Source of the DNA: Aricia agestis
Taxonomy: Eukaryota; Arthropoda; Insecta; Lepidoptera; Lycaenidae
Direction: 5' to 3'
Assembly (NCBI RefSeq): GCF_905147365.1
Contig: NC_056409.1
Location: 5,771,001-5,835,000, forward strand
DNA: 64,000 bases
The notes beneath the pieces are model-generated. The model was given only the letters and a program-made list of their open reading frames with translations, ran no database searches and was not told where the DNA came from. The translations under genes and the position numbers were made by a program. The first letter of the stretch is position 1. Each line of letters begins with the position of its first letter. Shown piece after piece: positions 1 through 11,648 of the stretch.

Positions 1-193
1 GCGTTGCGACGTCGTAATATCGCAAAAACAACATCGCACAGAAATACGATGCGATATCGGAGCGCAAAATTTCATTGGAAATATCTAGTCACTGTCGCAT
101 CGGAAAACACGATGCGTTCTGCGGCGACGACGACGCCGCATCGTCAATCTACGAAGATTTAGACGACGCGACGCGACGCGACGCCGCAACGCA
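1..193. repeat. CG-rich inverted-repeat element (MITE-like), cut by window edge
   Basis: The first bases (GCGTTGCGACGTCG) are matched in inverted orientation by CGACGCGACGCCGCAACGC at about 172-190. The interior is rich in GACGAC/GCGACG steps, which explains an open frame across it that I do not believe is coding. The left end may lie outside the window. A related CG-rich inverted-repeat MITE lies at 42803-42957. Confidence 0.45.
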
Positions 194-460
194 GTGTTGT
201 TTCCTGGCCCCTGGGCCTTGGCCCATAGAGGTAGTTTTATGCCTGAGTGCGCTCGAAAAATATTATTCCTAGTGGCAAGTTATCCTATTTTATGCAGTGA
301 CTGTGGTCACTTTGTTAGTTGTGCGGTTGGCGTAGCTTCCGAACCGAATTATTTTAGTTCGTCGTAACATTTTATTTTTCGCCACACATGAATGAAAAGT
401 TATGCGAATGGCGACTCAATAAAGTTAGTACAAGGTTAAGGATGCTATCACATAAAAATT

Positions 461-507
461 AGCAGATCGATGTCTGTCAGTACGAATATCGACGTTAAGG
501 ACATTAA
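461..507 (+). repeat. 47-bp dispersed repeat segment, copy 1
   Basis: The segment from AGCAGATCGATGTCTGTCAG through GACGTTAAGGACATTAA is almost identical to 59301-59347 (two differences seen). Here it abuts a Ty3/gypsy integrase fragment; at 59 kb it continues into unrelated sequence. It therefore marks the edge of a dispersed repeat that has been joined to the integrase fragment. Confidence 0.6.
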
Positions 508-812
508 GTTAGTCGAAGAAGTGATATCTCGCTTTGGTGTGCCTCTGGAAATCCATTCTGTTCAGGGCAGGAATTTCGAATCACAGGTCTTCCAGGAAGT
601 GTGTAGAATTTTAGGAATGCATAAGACGAGGACCACCGCGTACCATCCACAGTCTGATGGAATGGTTGAAAGATTTAACCAGACCCTTGAGAGGCATTTG
701 GCGAAATTGGTAGATGACAAACAAAAGGATTGGGGCAATACGTATATACACTCTTCCTTCTGTCGTACCGTACCGCCGAGCATGAGAGCATAAAAGCTAC
801 CCGGGCGTATGT
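508..812 (+). pseudogene. Ty3/gypsy LTR-retrotransposon integrase core fragment, degenerate
   Basis: The frame from about 508 encodes the second half of a retroviral-type integrase core domain. It carries the family signature of a FGVP stretch, HSxQGRNFES, the KTRTTAYHPQSDG block and MVERFNQTLE, which holds the catalytic glutamate. In the HSDQG motif the catalytic aspartate is replaced by valine, so the enzyme would be dead even if expressed. Near 733, in a GGGG run, the reading frame jumps: conserved downstream residues (FLLSYRTAEHES) continue in the +1 frame up to about 810. No protease, reverse transcriptase, zinc-binding N-terminus or LTR was seen nearby. An in-frame ATG at 470 lies in the unrelated upstream repeat, so it is not the native start. 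Family assignment is secure; the lineage within Ty3/gypsy is not. Confidence 0.85.
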
Positions 813-1524
813 CAACTTTTTAAAAATAATTTTAAGCGCTTCAGTTGTTTACAATAATACCTGTAAATCATATTTTATTCATTATTATGCCCTAGAATTA
901 GTTAAAAATTATTTTTAATACTGAATTCAAAATATGTCACTAAAACGCGGCATTATGGTCACGTGATGTGTGACGTCATCGTTCATGAATTTTGGTAATG
1001 GTTTGGTTGGATCTACTGGAATTAAGAGGATACACCAGGGGCTAGAGAAATGAAAAAAAAAGCACGTGTAATATCTATAGCTGTCTCCCTTACCTCAAGC
1101 CTATACCGCAGAACGCGATAGAGACAACTGCAGAAAATCCAGAAAATCAACGATTCGTTGTCCCCTGATTCCTTCTCCAAATCTTAACCGATTTAAGTAC
1201 TTTTTCCATTAAAGATTAAAAAAAGACTTGAGCTGTGTTCCTATGTTTTGCTTTTTTGTATAATCTAGCCAAATCTGTTTTCTGGACGTTTGAACACAGC
1301 GGAAAATCTGGCCATTTTTTTGGGTTTTAGAACGTTCATATCTTATTTAATAATTAAATTATGAAAAAAAAGAAAACATAGGGACATCGTATTAGTGGCC
1401 GTAGATATTCAGGAAAAAAATTATAACTCTACTAGCATTATCCAGGGAGGAAACAGGGGACAACGTTTGTATGGAAAACAGGGCGGTGTGGACTCCTCTT
1501 AAAGCGTTTTGCGGTCTAATGGGC
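813..1524. other. Non-coding stretch, no gene recognised
   Basis: AT-rich sequence with poly(A/T) runs around 1060, 1200 and 1365. No open frame with family resemblance. The block at about 1070-1330 reads like an old interspersed repeat, but I cannot name it. It ends near the candidate polyadenylation signal of the minus-strand feature at 1573-2286. Confidence 0.4.
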
Positions 1525-1572
1525 ATATTTCTTCTATTGTTTTTATTCTGGTTCCATAATTCAACAGTATAT

Positions 1573-2286
1573 TCATAATGAGCTCGACATATTATGCTGA
1601 AAAGTAACCGGCCTCTCATTTGAGATATTATAAACTCGTAGTTCTTGATTGTTGGAAAGTGCTGTAAGATTCTGAATATCTTTTTTTCGCAGCCTTCGAT
1701 TATAATGTGGATTTTGTGGAGACTGCTCGACTGAAGATGGAGACTTTGGTGCAGCAAATTGATTTTGGTTTCTGGTTTCGCTGTGCCGTTCCTGTTGTGA
1801 ATGATCTCCAATATTGACTTCACTATACTCATCCACATCTATTATTAACACTTGTTCACTGTTTATGCGATTGTTTTGCTTGTTAGGACGAGTACTGTCT
1901 TCAGTATTCGGAGCGTTGTTTTTCTATTGATTGTTTGTCCCCGATAGTAATCGATTGGTCTGTTATTGAAGATACCGGCTCTGCACTCGTATTCTGAATA
2001 GTTGATTTGACAGTTTCGTTTTTTTCCAATTGTTCTGAAAAATGTTTTTTCTTTTCTTTGTCAAGTAATTCCTTATCCTTTGCATTCGGCAATTGCCTCC
2101 TAGGCACTCGATTCGGTGTAACTACCCTTGCAGATTTATCTTTAGAGTCTGAAAAATATTTCTGGTAGCCATAATATCGTAATTCGTGATCCCACGGTTT
2201 CTTTTGAGTTGTTTTTGAATTATCTTGTACCAAAGACCGTAGATTATTTTTCTCAGATATCCAACGTTCGGCATCTTTGTAAGTGT
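1573..2286 (-). pseudogene. Candidate terminal exon of an unknown gene, with one frameshift
   Basis: I do not recognise this protein. Read on the minus strand, a strong splice-acceptor-like site (GTGTTTTCCAG) ends at 2287. The sequence then stays open to about 1915: a charged, Lys/Glu/Asp/Gln-rich stretch with TYKDAERWISEKNNLRS near its start and KKPWDHELRYYGYQKYF in the middle. At about 1912-1917 (an AAAAAC run) the open frame shifts by one base. It then continues without a stop, through NAPNTEDSTRPNKQNN and IIDVDEYSEVNIGD, to a stop at 1573-1575. AATAAA follows on the minus strand at 1547-1542, about 30 nt past the stop, as expected for a 3' end. Composition is that of a disordered polypeptide, with no catalytic motif. 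The frameshift could be a real pseudogene lesion, an assembly error in the A-run, or a sign that this is not coding. No upstream exon was found. Confidence 0.35.
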
Positions 2287-2299
2287 CTGGAAAACACAT

Positions 2300-3549
2300 G
2301 ATCTCTTAACATACAGCCCAAGTACATACATACAGCCCCAGCTAATAAAAGCGTCTTATAATTTAAAAATAAGTACTCCAATTGTACAATTTTCATACAA
2401 AAAGTTAATTTTCTTCTAAAATATTTAAACGTTACTAGCAAAGACAATAATTTGTAGTCTATCATTACGATAGCTGTACTTATTGTAAATTTTGTCATAT
2501 TTTTTTCCGTGTACTATAATTATAATTTACTATCGTAAGTATTTCCAAACAAACTTAATGAGTCAACCAGTAATTTGTTTAAAAACATCCTTGTTATCTA
2601 CGCACTTAAATAAAATTAGCTGTGTGGTTTTTATAATAACCAGAGGCAGTGTTAGGCGTGGACGATGTGGGCCACCACTAGGGTTGCCACGCGTACTATT
2701 TCTATAAAGTATATTAAATTTTGGTTTTTCTATGTTTAATTCCACGAAATTTATAATGTATTGCCTGTGTCAGCGTAGTCCATAAGCTTAGCTATTAAAT
2801 AAGACCTTTTTTGTATTCATAGGATATTTACATGAGAAGTATTGGTCAGAGTAGTGTGAAAGCCCGGGAAAAACTAAAATGGCTGCCATTTTACAACCGT
2901 GAGAGAGAGAAAAAATGTGAGAGCCAATTTATTGATGAAATATGCCATACATCATGACATTAAAAGATCGGACACATTGAATATGGCGCGTTTTCGACCG
3001 GAGGCACCGGTTAACCTGAAGTGATATTTTGACCGCGCGCTCTCCGCCCTCTTTATCAGAAACGGTTCACCGTATACATTTTTTTTAACAGAAGTTGTAG
3101 AAAATTTTGTATTCTACATTATGGTTATAAATACAAATAGCAAAAATCCCATAGGAAATGAAATGTTTACAAAAAAAAAGTACAAAAACCGATTTTTGTG
3201 ACCTTTTGACATTGAAATTTAATAGTTGCGCACACCCTACCATATGTAGGTTTTGAGACAACATTTAGGGTGCCAATATACAAATATTTACAGACTTACG
3301 GCTGGGTATCTCGAATTCCGAGGTTCCTACCTAATTTAAGCCTAATTTGACAGGACCAAAGTTCATAAGCTGATTAAACAAACTTATTAAATAGGTCACA
3401 TTATTTCACGCGCGACATGAAATTTTGAGCACGTCAATGATCACAAAATTATTATAGTGATTATTCTACAGAAGTGCCAATTTAGGCTAGGGGCATTACA
3501 TTTTTAAATATACTCGTCAGGATCACAAAGAAAAATAATATTATTGAGT
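2300..3549. other. Non-coding stretch
   Basis: No gene recognised. A duplicated ACATACAGCCC motif sits at 2309-2335. The block 2820-3260 has a mixed, higher-GC texture (for example GACCGGAGGCACCGGTTAAC around 2997) that suggests an old repeat, without terminal repeats that I can define. Confidence 0.4.
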
Positions 3550-4209
3550 CCGGCCGCACATTGTCCGAAATTTCTGATCCGAAACATAATATCTAACACT
3601 AAAAAATATCTAACACCTTAAAACTTATATTATTATTATTATTAATACCTAAACATACTGCGTCGAATCAAGTTTAAAAAAAATACCTGCTCTAATAGGT
3701 ACTGCGTGAAATTTGAATGGTTGTTTTCCCACAGTAAAATGATTCTATCTTAGTTGTACGATAGACTTGGGAAGTTTTTTTTGTATTCAAATCATGAATA
3801 AAATTCGGCCGGGCTATAGCCGCTCGCGTATAGGTATGCGTATAGGTATTAGGTACTATGGGAACTTTATGCCGATAGGGCATAAAGTTGCCATAGCACC
3901 TACGTGATCCAAAATATTTTTCATTTTCAAATTCAAATGTCTTTATTGCCAGAATGTTGTAAAGGTTTTATTAAATACTTATAGTTTTAACATTCTGCCA
4001 CAACAATGGCGCGTAATTGAATTAAACTTACTTATATAAAATTAATTAATTAATTAGTCGTTCTCTTACAAAAAAAATATATATATATATACCTATAATT
4101 TTTGGGCCCATTGGGCCCAAAAACCTTGGTTGGGACGAAACACCAGAGTACTCGATCGGATGGCAGTTCATATGTTTCTGATCAGAAATTTCGGACAATT
4201 GCGGCCGGC
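3550..4209. mobile_element. Non-autonomous DNA transposon with ~38-bp terminal inverted repeats
   Basis: The left end (CCGGCCGCACATTGTCCGAA through to GATCCGAAACAT, 3550-3587) is matched in inverted orientation by TATGTTTCTGATCAGAAATT through GCGGCCGG at 4171-4208, with one indel and a few mismatches. The roughly 0.6 kb interior has no transposase. It carries a minus-strand LINE 3' tail remnant (3921-4000) and a short (TA)n run at about 4078-4091. The target duplication is unclear. Confidence 0.75.
3921..4000 (-). mobile_element. LINE 3' end remnant with TTGAAT-type tail
   Basis: On the minus strand the sequence reads through GGCAATAAAGACATTTGAAT and then TTGAAAATGAAAA: a polyadenylation-like AATAAAG followed by a short TTGAAT-like repeat. 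This is the usual 3' end of a group of lepidopteran LINEs; related tails occur at 50424-50463 and 55198-55217. It lies inside the TIR element at 3550-4209. Confidence 0.5.
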
Positions 4210-4680
4210 CTTAATGGCACGTCTATGACGTCACTTAAGTAATTATTCAGAAAAGTGGCACGTTTCCACAATATAGCTTTCAGTTCTAGCACGTAGTTCC
4301 CGTGTAGCTAGCAAGGCTAATAGGCGGATTTCAGCTACACGACTTTAACTATAGGCAGCGCGGCGTCGGCGAGTCTTGACACACTCTTTCAGATTAAGGA
4401 ATATTATGCAAGTTCTTACAAAAACAACTTCTGAGCTTCTTATGACAATGGCTGCCTATATTCATAGGAGAAGTCAAGTCGGGTCACCTAATACATTTTT
4501 ATAGACCAGTTAAGTAGTTAACGGTTTGTGGACCCCATTTTTTTCCACGCAAGCGTAGACCCCTGTCGGGGAGTTCACCTGGACCACTTTGGGAATCAAT
4601 GAATTAAATGAACATTAATTTTATCGAGAGCTAGTGAGTTTTTTTTAACACCACAAATCGTAAACTGCAACTTGCATTTG

Positions 4681-4742
4681 CTTATGCTTTAGAATGGTAT
4701 GGAACCCATCGTGCGAGAGTCCCACTCGCACTTGGCTATTTG
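4681..4742 (+). mobile_element. GGTTCCG-family short element, 3'-end fragment
   Basis: Carries the family's right end: GGTATGGAACCCATCGTGCG followed by the palindrome around GAGTCCCACTCGC and CACTTGGC. Fuller copies are at 5528-5742, 37499-37944, 43752-44196, 46847-47304 and 48336-48632. Confidence 0.7.
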
Positions 4743-5527
4743 ATTTTTGCATAAACTTTTCACAAAATTTCTGGTGAGCTGTCAATTTGTTTTTTTATCT
4801 GCAAAAGTTGAATTTTATTTCTCAATCTTAAATTATAGCTACATTATCTGAATACCTACTTGTATGTTGTAACTCAACAACAACGTTGGATTTGTACCTA
4901 GTTACTTCTTGTAGTTTAACTAAATTCAAAACCAAATCTTGCCAAATAAATACATGCTAACCAGATGCATGAGTGGTAAAGTTTAAATGAGGTTAACATA
5001 ACTTAAACGTACGTTTTGACATTATTCAAATCATTGAAACTTTTCGTTTAAAAGGCTCCTGTACACTGAGAAACTGGATTTGTTTTAACATAATATAATA
5101 CAGAAAAGTACCTATCGGTTGGGTCATGACTCATGACTCATGGTGGTGTACGCACTCCGGATAAAGATGGCCAGTGACGTTAAAAAAGAATATTATAATG
5201 TTAAAGTTAAAGTGACATAGAAAAAATTGTTGTGATTAAAAATGAATATTTAAATAAAAAATAATCTCTTGTCCCATAATATCATTACCTTATTAATCGG
5301 AAATTACTTACTTATTTACATGGTTTCTTTTAGGTAAAGTTGCTTTAAACGCTTTGACAGATTTTATTGAAATATATGTTATTTCCGTCCTGCACAGGAA
5401 ATCTATAATTGAGAAAACTGAAAAGAAATGATGATGACGCAAGACGAGATAGCGCTAAAGGTTAGCAAGGATAGTTATCCCTTGGGTACAGAATACTAAA
5501 AACTACATTAGCTAAGTTTACCTAATG

Positions 5528-5742
5528 TACGGTGAAAACGGAACCCTATTATTGAGTCTTCGATGTCTGTCTGTCTGTCTGTCTCCAGGTTGTATGAAGG
5601 TCCGCTATAGCTAGACTTCTGAAATGTTTATAGATTGTGTAAATTTCAGAAGTAAATTACAGAAACACAATTGTTTGCCAACTTTCGCTTTAGAACGGTA
5701 CGGAACCCTTCGTGCGCGAGTACGACTCGCACTTGGCCGATT
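5528..5742 (+). mobile_element. GGTTCCG-family short element, shortened copy
   Basis: Begins with a degraded head (GTGAAAACGGAACCCTATTA), followed by (GTCT)n, the conserved core CCGCTATAGCTAGACTTCTG, and the family right end GGTACGGAACCCTTCGTGCG, palindrome and CACTTGGCCGA. The interior is deleted relative to the ~450-bp copies. No coding capacity. Confidence 0.75.
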
Positions 5743-5773
5743 ATTTAATTTTTCCTTTTTATTTTTTAATTTA

Positions 5774-6097
5774 TCTTCTTATATATAAAATTCTCGTGTC
5801 ACAGTGTTAGTTATCGTACTCCTCCGAAACGGCTTTACTGATTTTTACCAAATTTTATATGCATAATGCATATTCAGTAAGTCTGAGAATCGGCTACTGG
5901 CTACTTTTTATATTGATAAGTGCATTTGTTGAATAAATAATAGTAAATTATTACAACTCGAGGCTGACGGCGACCATTGTTTGTGCGACGGGATAGCGAT
6001 GGACGTTGCCATCGCTATCGTACTTATTTAGTCACTTAAATAAAATAATATGGACGAAATACTTTGTATGGTAAAACAACGTTGCCGGGACAGCTAG
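5774..6097 (+). mobile_element. Non-autonomous Helitron (CTAGCTGTCCCGG family)
   Basis: The element starts TC after an A (5773|5774) and ends CTAG followed by T (6094-6097|6098), the insertion pattern of Helitrons. Its body begins with TATATAAAATTCTCGTGTCA and ends GTTGCCGGGACAGCTAG. It is homologous along most of its length to the minus-strand copy at 63169-63439, which allows the ends to be placed. No Rep/helicase is encoded. Confidence 0.75.
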
Positions 6098-7159
6098 TAA
6101 AGTATAAAATGTAATGCACTGATGACAGTGGGCAAGATGTAGCTATGTAGCTAGCTTAGCTTGTAAACTAAGTTTTAACGACTGGCAAAAAAATAGTTTA
6201 ACCTTAAAAGAGAGCAGAGCAGAGAGATATTTACTTAGGTGCATTTTTAGATTTTACTCTTATTTTGTTCTGATTAAAGAACTCATTTCGTCTAATGTTC
6301 GTACTACGACTTACGAGCGAGTTGACTCGCAGTCGTTACTACTACGACCTGCTGGGATCTAACTTATTACCGAACATCGATTGTTAAGAAATAGTTCATA
6401 TGTAAGTAACAAATACTCAATATATTTAACTCAGAGGATTTGATGACACCTAAGACCTAAGAGTTTGAGTTACTGCAGATTTTGGCTACACTCCACAACG
6501 CGTTGCCACTTCGAAGATGCCTGCAGGCATATCTCACATACATAATGACATAACGAATATATGACTTCACATTGTCTTTTGAACAAAAAAGTGGTTACGC
6601 ATTTCTGAGAATCTTTTGTAAGACATTGCTACTCTAGTATTTTAGAAACTCATTGACACTCCATAAATGTTCTGTGAAACTTTGCATTAAATTAAAATTC
6701 GTGTCATTATTCATTCTGAATGCTTCTGAGACTCTACTTCATTTTGCTACGCATAATACTTACTAGAGATCGCCCAATGGTCGAAATTCGACCTTAGTTT
6801 CAACAACATTAGGATTACTACCTATATTTTGTAAAAGATATTGACTATCATTTTTTTTTCAACTCTTGTCTCTGGGACTTAGCTGATCTCAGACTGGCCG
6901 TATAAGCATTGTCTAATAGTATCTTAGATTCAATAAAAAAAAACTATAATCCATTTTCAATTTGTCAACTTGTTGTCAACAGACTTCAACCATAAATAAA
7001 AGAGTATAATTCATATGTATAGCCTTGTCACTCAAAAATCTGTCATTTCTCATGTGTGTGTGTTGTAGTGTGTGTTATGTTTTATTTGTTAAAAAATGTA
7101 TGATAAAAGCATAATTTCAAAATAATATTAGTTCGATGCACTCCTTCACCATATAAACT
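6098..7159. other. Non-coding stretch
   Basis: AT-rich, no recognised gene or bounded repeat. Confidence 0.4.
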
Positions 7160-7212
7160 ATAACTGGGAGAGCCATGCTTCGGCACGAATGGGCTGACTC
7201 GACCGGAGAAAT
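7160..7212 (+). mobile_element. SINE head fragment (GGGAGAGCC family)
   Basis: Starts GGGAGAGCCATGCTTCGGCA and runs to GGAGAAATACCACG, the first 50 bp of the SINE found complete at 20380-20700. The rest is absent. Confidence 0.7.
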
Positions 7213-7913
7213 ACCACGTTCGCGTGTTAATATTATGATTATAATAGCTTAATGGAAAATTATTCTAAAAATAACTTTTGTCTTTCGCGTTCCTCGAATA
7301 AGGATTACGGCTTATCCAAATAGAGGAGATATTCGGCCTGTTTTTGCGCCGTATTAAAGTAATGGAAAACTACCCCCAAAAGGTTAATATAACCGACCCC
7401 TCTTCACCGCTCGCGTCGTGAGAAAATATACTATCGGTGATATTTTCATAAAACCCAGTTTAATCTAACTGTCTCGCTTACACATTAAGCTATGGCCGTC
7501 TAATTGACAATTTGTTTTCCTTTTAGGTTCGGCGAAATTTAAAAATAAAATAATGAGAAGCTCCCTTTTTGTAGGGCGCAACGAAATCATCAAAATGCTA
7601 CCTCATCTCGCATATCAAAAGCGAGTTTATGTTAAAATATTATGAAAATCTAATCACCTACCGACTATGAATAATAAAAATATTATTCGTAGCCTACCGA
7701 GGAAGACGAGGAGGGGGAATTAATTCTAATTGATAATATTATATTTTTTCGATTATTGATTATTATTTACACGGCAGTGCCCCCGCCAAGTCGAGCACAA
7801 AAGCGGCACGGTCGTACCATCCTTTTCTCGAACCAATTCAGGCTCTTTTTGACCCCCTATAACTTCATTGTGGATAAACCAACAAGCCGGAGCTGCTAAG
7901 CAAGCATTGTATA

Positions 7914-8094
7914 ATAGATCGACTTGGATATCGCATGAAAACACAATGTATCTTACAATTTATACATAATTATTATATTATTAGATTGTTTAGTTTATTG
8001 CGCTCCATACGACTGATGCAGGCCCGTAGTGCTGTGTGATACTGTATAGTGTTATACTAAACAATCTAATCATACGATGTCCAAGTCGATCTAT
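7914..8094. repeat. Imperfect foldback, possible MITE
   Basis: ATAGATCGACTTGGATATCG (7914-7933) is mirrored by the inverted copy at 8071-8094 (GATGTCCAAGTCGATCTAT). Inside it ATTAGATTGTTTAGT (about 7979-7993) pairs with ACTAAACAATCTAAT (about 8056-8070). Two nested inverted repeats around one centre indicate a foldback element. Confidence 0.55.
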
Positions 8095-9148
8095 TTATTT
8101 AAAACGTAAAAGATTTATTTATTTATTTATTTACCCTAGGTAGGGACTGAATAAATTAACCGACTTGGTATTACATGGATCTCATAAATTTTTACGGTAT
8201 AAAAACTGAGTTGCGAGACTTGGTTTTTTTACAGGATGTTTTTGATGGGATATATTTTTTACGCTATACTTACCTCAATCAACTATTAAGTAAGTATTAT
8301 ACCTAAGCAATAAACATCTTTTAAATATAAATAAATAAAACATCTTTATTAAACATACAAGGACAGAGCACAGCCAGAGTTTATAACACAGAAGAATGAC
8401 AACAAATTGACATGACGCACTATAACATATAACATTGAATTACTTAAAAACTAATGGGTGATCGGTTACGGCTGTGCAATGCACACACCGCATGTTTAAA
8501 GGGAGAGCCACTCAGGCATCGACATCTCAATTCTTTTAAATCGTAATTTTTATACGACAATTTCCAGAAAATAAATTATTTTGTCACAAAGAAAAGGTGA
8601 CACTCACCTTTGCTGTTAAATGAGAAAACTAGAATTTTCAAAGAAATACGTCTTTGAAAGCATTATTATAGGAGCTGAAAATTTCCGGGCGGAATTAGAG
8701 GCACTGCGGCTTAATTGTCGTCTCCAACAGAAATCTGTGACGAAGTGTTCATTATTTAGAGCCGCAATTATTTGCACCGCTAACAAAATTCTTCGTTTTC
8801 AACAAACTTGTACAAATTAATTTAAAAAAGAAATTGTGTAGACAGTAAAGTTTTTATGTAAATATCACAATTTATGGATTGTATGTAGGTACGTTTTTAA
8901 ATTGAATTTTCAATATTAAGTAGATTATGTAATTAGTAAGTAGTAAGGTACGTGTTTAAATTGAATTTTCAATATTAGATTAATTTTATAATAATATGTT
9001 ATGTTGAGACTTAATTTCACAAGGTTAGAGTTAAATAAGCTTTAATTGTCCCAAAAAACCAGCTAATACGATATTAAATCGACAAGTAACTTTTATAGGC
9101 GTTTTAGGCGAAATTTAATTTTATAGGTTTCGGTTATAAATTTCATAA
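8095..9148. other. Non-coding stretch with a local direct duplication
   Basis: Contains a ~30-bp direct duplication (GTACG then TTTAAATTGAATTTTCAATA) at about 8890-8920 and 8950-8980. Otherwise AT-rich with no gene recognised. Confidence 0.45.
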
Positions 9149-9369
9149 TTACTAAATATTATAAATGCGAAAGTGTGTCTGTATGTCTTGTTTTGTCTTG
9201 TCTGTTACCTCTTCACGCCCAAAGCGCTGGACCGATTTTGCTAAAACTTGGTATGGAGATACTTTTAGTCCCGCGAAAGGACATAGAATATTTTTTATTC
9301 CGGAAAAATGTACGGTTCCCGTGCGATAAACGAATTTTGGCTCAACGGATTTGCGGGCTTCATATAGTA
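9149..9369 (+). mobile_element. Short Helitron-type repeat (GCGAAAGTGTGTCTG family)
   Basis: Runs from ATTATAAATGCGAAAGTGTG, through ACCTCTTCACGCCCAAAGCG, GATTTTGCTAAAACTTGGTA and GGTTCCCGTGCGATAAACGA, to GATTTGCGGGCTTCATATAG. Better-preserved copies at 12682-12908 and 38209-38426 start TC and end CTAG next to T. An open frame across it is incidental. Confidence 0.65.
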
Positions 9370-9765
9370 TAAATATATTATGTTACGTATCACATAACTT
9401 ATATTATCCTATAACAACAAAACATTATTCTTTAATGAGAAACTGTTAATATACTTGGAGGCGTGTTTGTGATAACCTTCCATCAGCAGATTGTATCATA
9501 TTACTCAATGACGCGAACACAATGTGCTCGTCACACAGACGTCCATTAGCGAAAGTCACTGCTCTGATTGTTTTTAGATACAATGGCCGTGTATTCTCGT
9601 GTTTATTATTCACTTATTTTGTGGTATATAAACAATTCCTACATTGTTTTATTAATGTTTTAATTAAAGGAAGTGACATTTTATGGTTGCGCAATGAAAA
9701 AAGGGGGAAGTAACAATTATTTTGAGTCACGACGTCGTCATGATTTTAGTCAGAAGTTTCACTTC

Positions 9766-9850
9766 GGATACGTGTAGCCTGTACACAGGCTGTATCTCAA
9801 AAACCGCTATAGCTAGACTTCTGAAATTTTCACAGATTGTGTATACAGCA
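9766..9850 (+). mobile_element. GGTTCCG-family core fragment
   Basis: Contains the family core CCGCTATAGCTAGACTTCTG followed by TTTTCACAGATTGTGTAT, without recognisable ends. Confidence 0.65.
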
Positions 9851-10904
9851 TGACTGGTAAGACATGATCAATACTTAAGGAGAGCACTCGGTACTCGGTA
9901 CTCGATTCTCATTATAATTATGTAATAAAATTAGGTACTTAATTTTTGTCCAAATTTCCCTTTAAATAAACGAATCATGGACACTTAGTAAACTACTATG
10001 TGGCCGGCGCGGCGGCAAAACGAAATATTAATTTGTCTTTTATTCATAAAAAAATTATAATATTATACTTAATCTCTGTTTACATTATCTCAAAAAAGTA
10101 GAAGAGATCTTTACTCTACAAAATGTACCGCCAACATTTTATTCAACTTACAATGTAGGTAAACGTTAAATTAGTATATAACAACAGAAATTTGTTTTTA
10201 GTGCGCACCTACTTAACATGGAATTGCTTTTAAACCTTTTTATTAACTCGCAAAAGTTTGCTATAAAATAGTAATTAGTTAATGTGTTTGTAGCGGAAAA
10301 TTAAATTTTAAACTAAATGCAATTTACTTTTTATCAATACACAAATTTAAATGCACATAAAACTACTTTTATTAGACTACTAGATAACGCTCGCAATCTC
10401 GAAATAAGTTTGTCGCGCGGAAATCGTACATTTTTCGCAAAAAAAAAAAAATATTGCTATTTTCGTTTTCTCTGTATCTCCGTACCGAATTTAATCTAAA
10501 TCGGTCCAGCGGTTTAAGGCGACGCCGCGTTAAAATAGTTTTGGATATGTTTTAGATCGCTTGTTTTCTATGAGAGGCCGGCTCGGCAACAAGAAATGGA
10601 ACAGCAAGAAGTGGTAAGCGAAAAAATGGTTTTTGTCGCGTAATTTAAAAACCATAAATATATAACATATAAGCTATGAGCAAATTATACTGTATGCTTG
10701 AACTAATCTATCTAATACAAATTTTGGAAGCTTAAATCACTCTTCTCTGTTGGCAAAATTAGAAACCCTGTTCTTATAGAGGTCTTTTTGATTAATTATT
10801 TTGTGTTATAAAAGTTGACCAATCGTGTTATGCTATGGGTAATTCAAAGATAAAGACATGATGAATACTGACAATGAACTTTAATTTCTTAGCTTTAGTC
10901 ATTG
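9851..10904. other. Non-coding stretch
   Basis: AT-rich. Contains an A-run at 10439-10451 and a short piece resembling the interior of the Helitron-type repeats (about 10490-10560). No gene recognised. Confidence 0.4.
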
Positions 10905-11008
10905 TTGAGAAAAATCGGTATCGCTGCAGCCAAATTATCAAGGCATCACAAGCGTGAAGAGGTAACAGACAAACATACAGACATTTTCGCATTTAATTTT
11001 TTATAGTA
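10905..11008 (-). mobile_element. Short Helitron-type repeat fragment
   Basis: Contains GCGTGAAGAGGTAACAGACA and ACATTTTCGCATTTAA, the reverse complement of the 5' half of the repeat seen at 12682-12908. The 3' half is missing. Confidence 0.5.
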
Positions 11009-11245
11009 AGGATTAATAGCGAGCCTATGTTTTATAACAATAATTTTATATTATTGTTTGTAAGTTACTGTAGCGTTAAAAATATATTCAGAAAATAAAT
11101 TAATTCAAAAAGCACAAGCGGAATTCTTTATGAAAGGAAAAATCTACAAATTGTTATTAAAAGTGTTTATAAAGGCTTTCGTAACTTTGTCGCGTAGCCT
11201 TTTAAAGTGATTATGTGCCTTGTTTGTTTCAGCTGTTAATATTTT

Positions 11246-11330
11246 TAGGGTTCCGTAGCCAAATGGCAAAAAACGGAACCCTTATAGATTCGTCATGTCT
11301 GTCTGTCTGTCCGTCCATATGTCACAGCCA
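11246..11330 (+). mobile_element. GGTTCCG-family 5'-end variant
   Basis: Starts AGGGTTCCGTAGCCAAATGG, then AACGGAACCCTTATAGATTC and (GTCT)n. After about 11330 it diverges from the other copies and no matching right end follows. Confidence 0.5.
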
Positions 11331-11648
11331 TTTTTTTCCGAAACTATAAGAGTTATACGATTACGTAATAGTTTGTGAGAGAGACCCTTCCAAAGTGGTA
11401 AAATGTGTGCCCTCCCTCTAACTTCTAAAGAAGGGGCATGATAAGTCTAAAAATATATATAATATGATGTACATTACTATAAAAACTACCAACGAAAATT
11501 GGTTTGAACGAGATCTAGCAAGTAGTTTTTTTATCGACTTAAGCTTGTCGCGCGATTTGTAAATAAACTAGTACAATTTAACTGAGTAAATTAATATTAT
11601 ATTTTTATTTTAATAAATAATTATCAAGTACTGATAGATTGTTAAGTG

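Noticed and set aside
1392..1838. 148-codon minus-strand frame overlapping the candidate exon
   Set aside because: It overlaps the better-supported frame, runs past the stop and polyadenylation signal, and its residues show no pattern.
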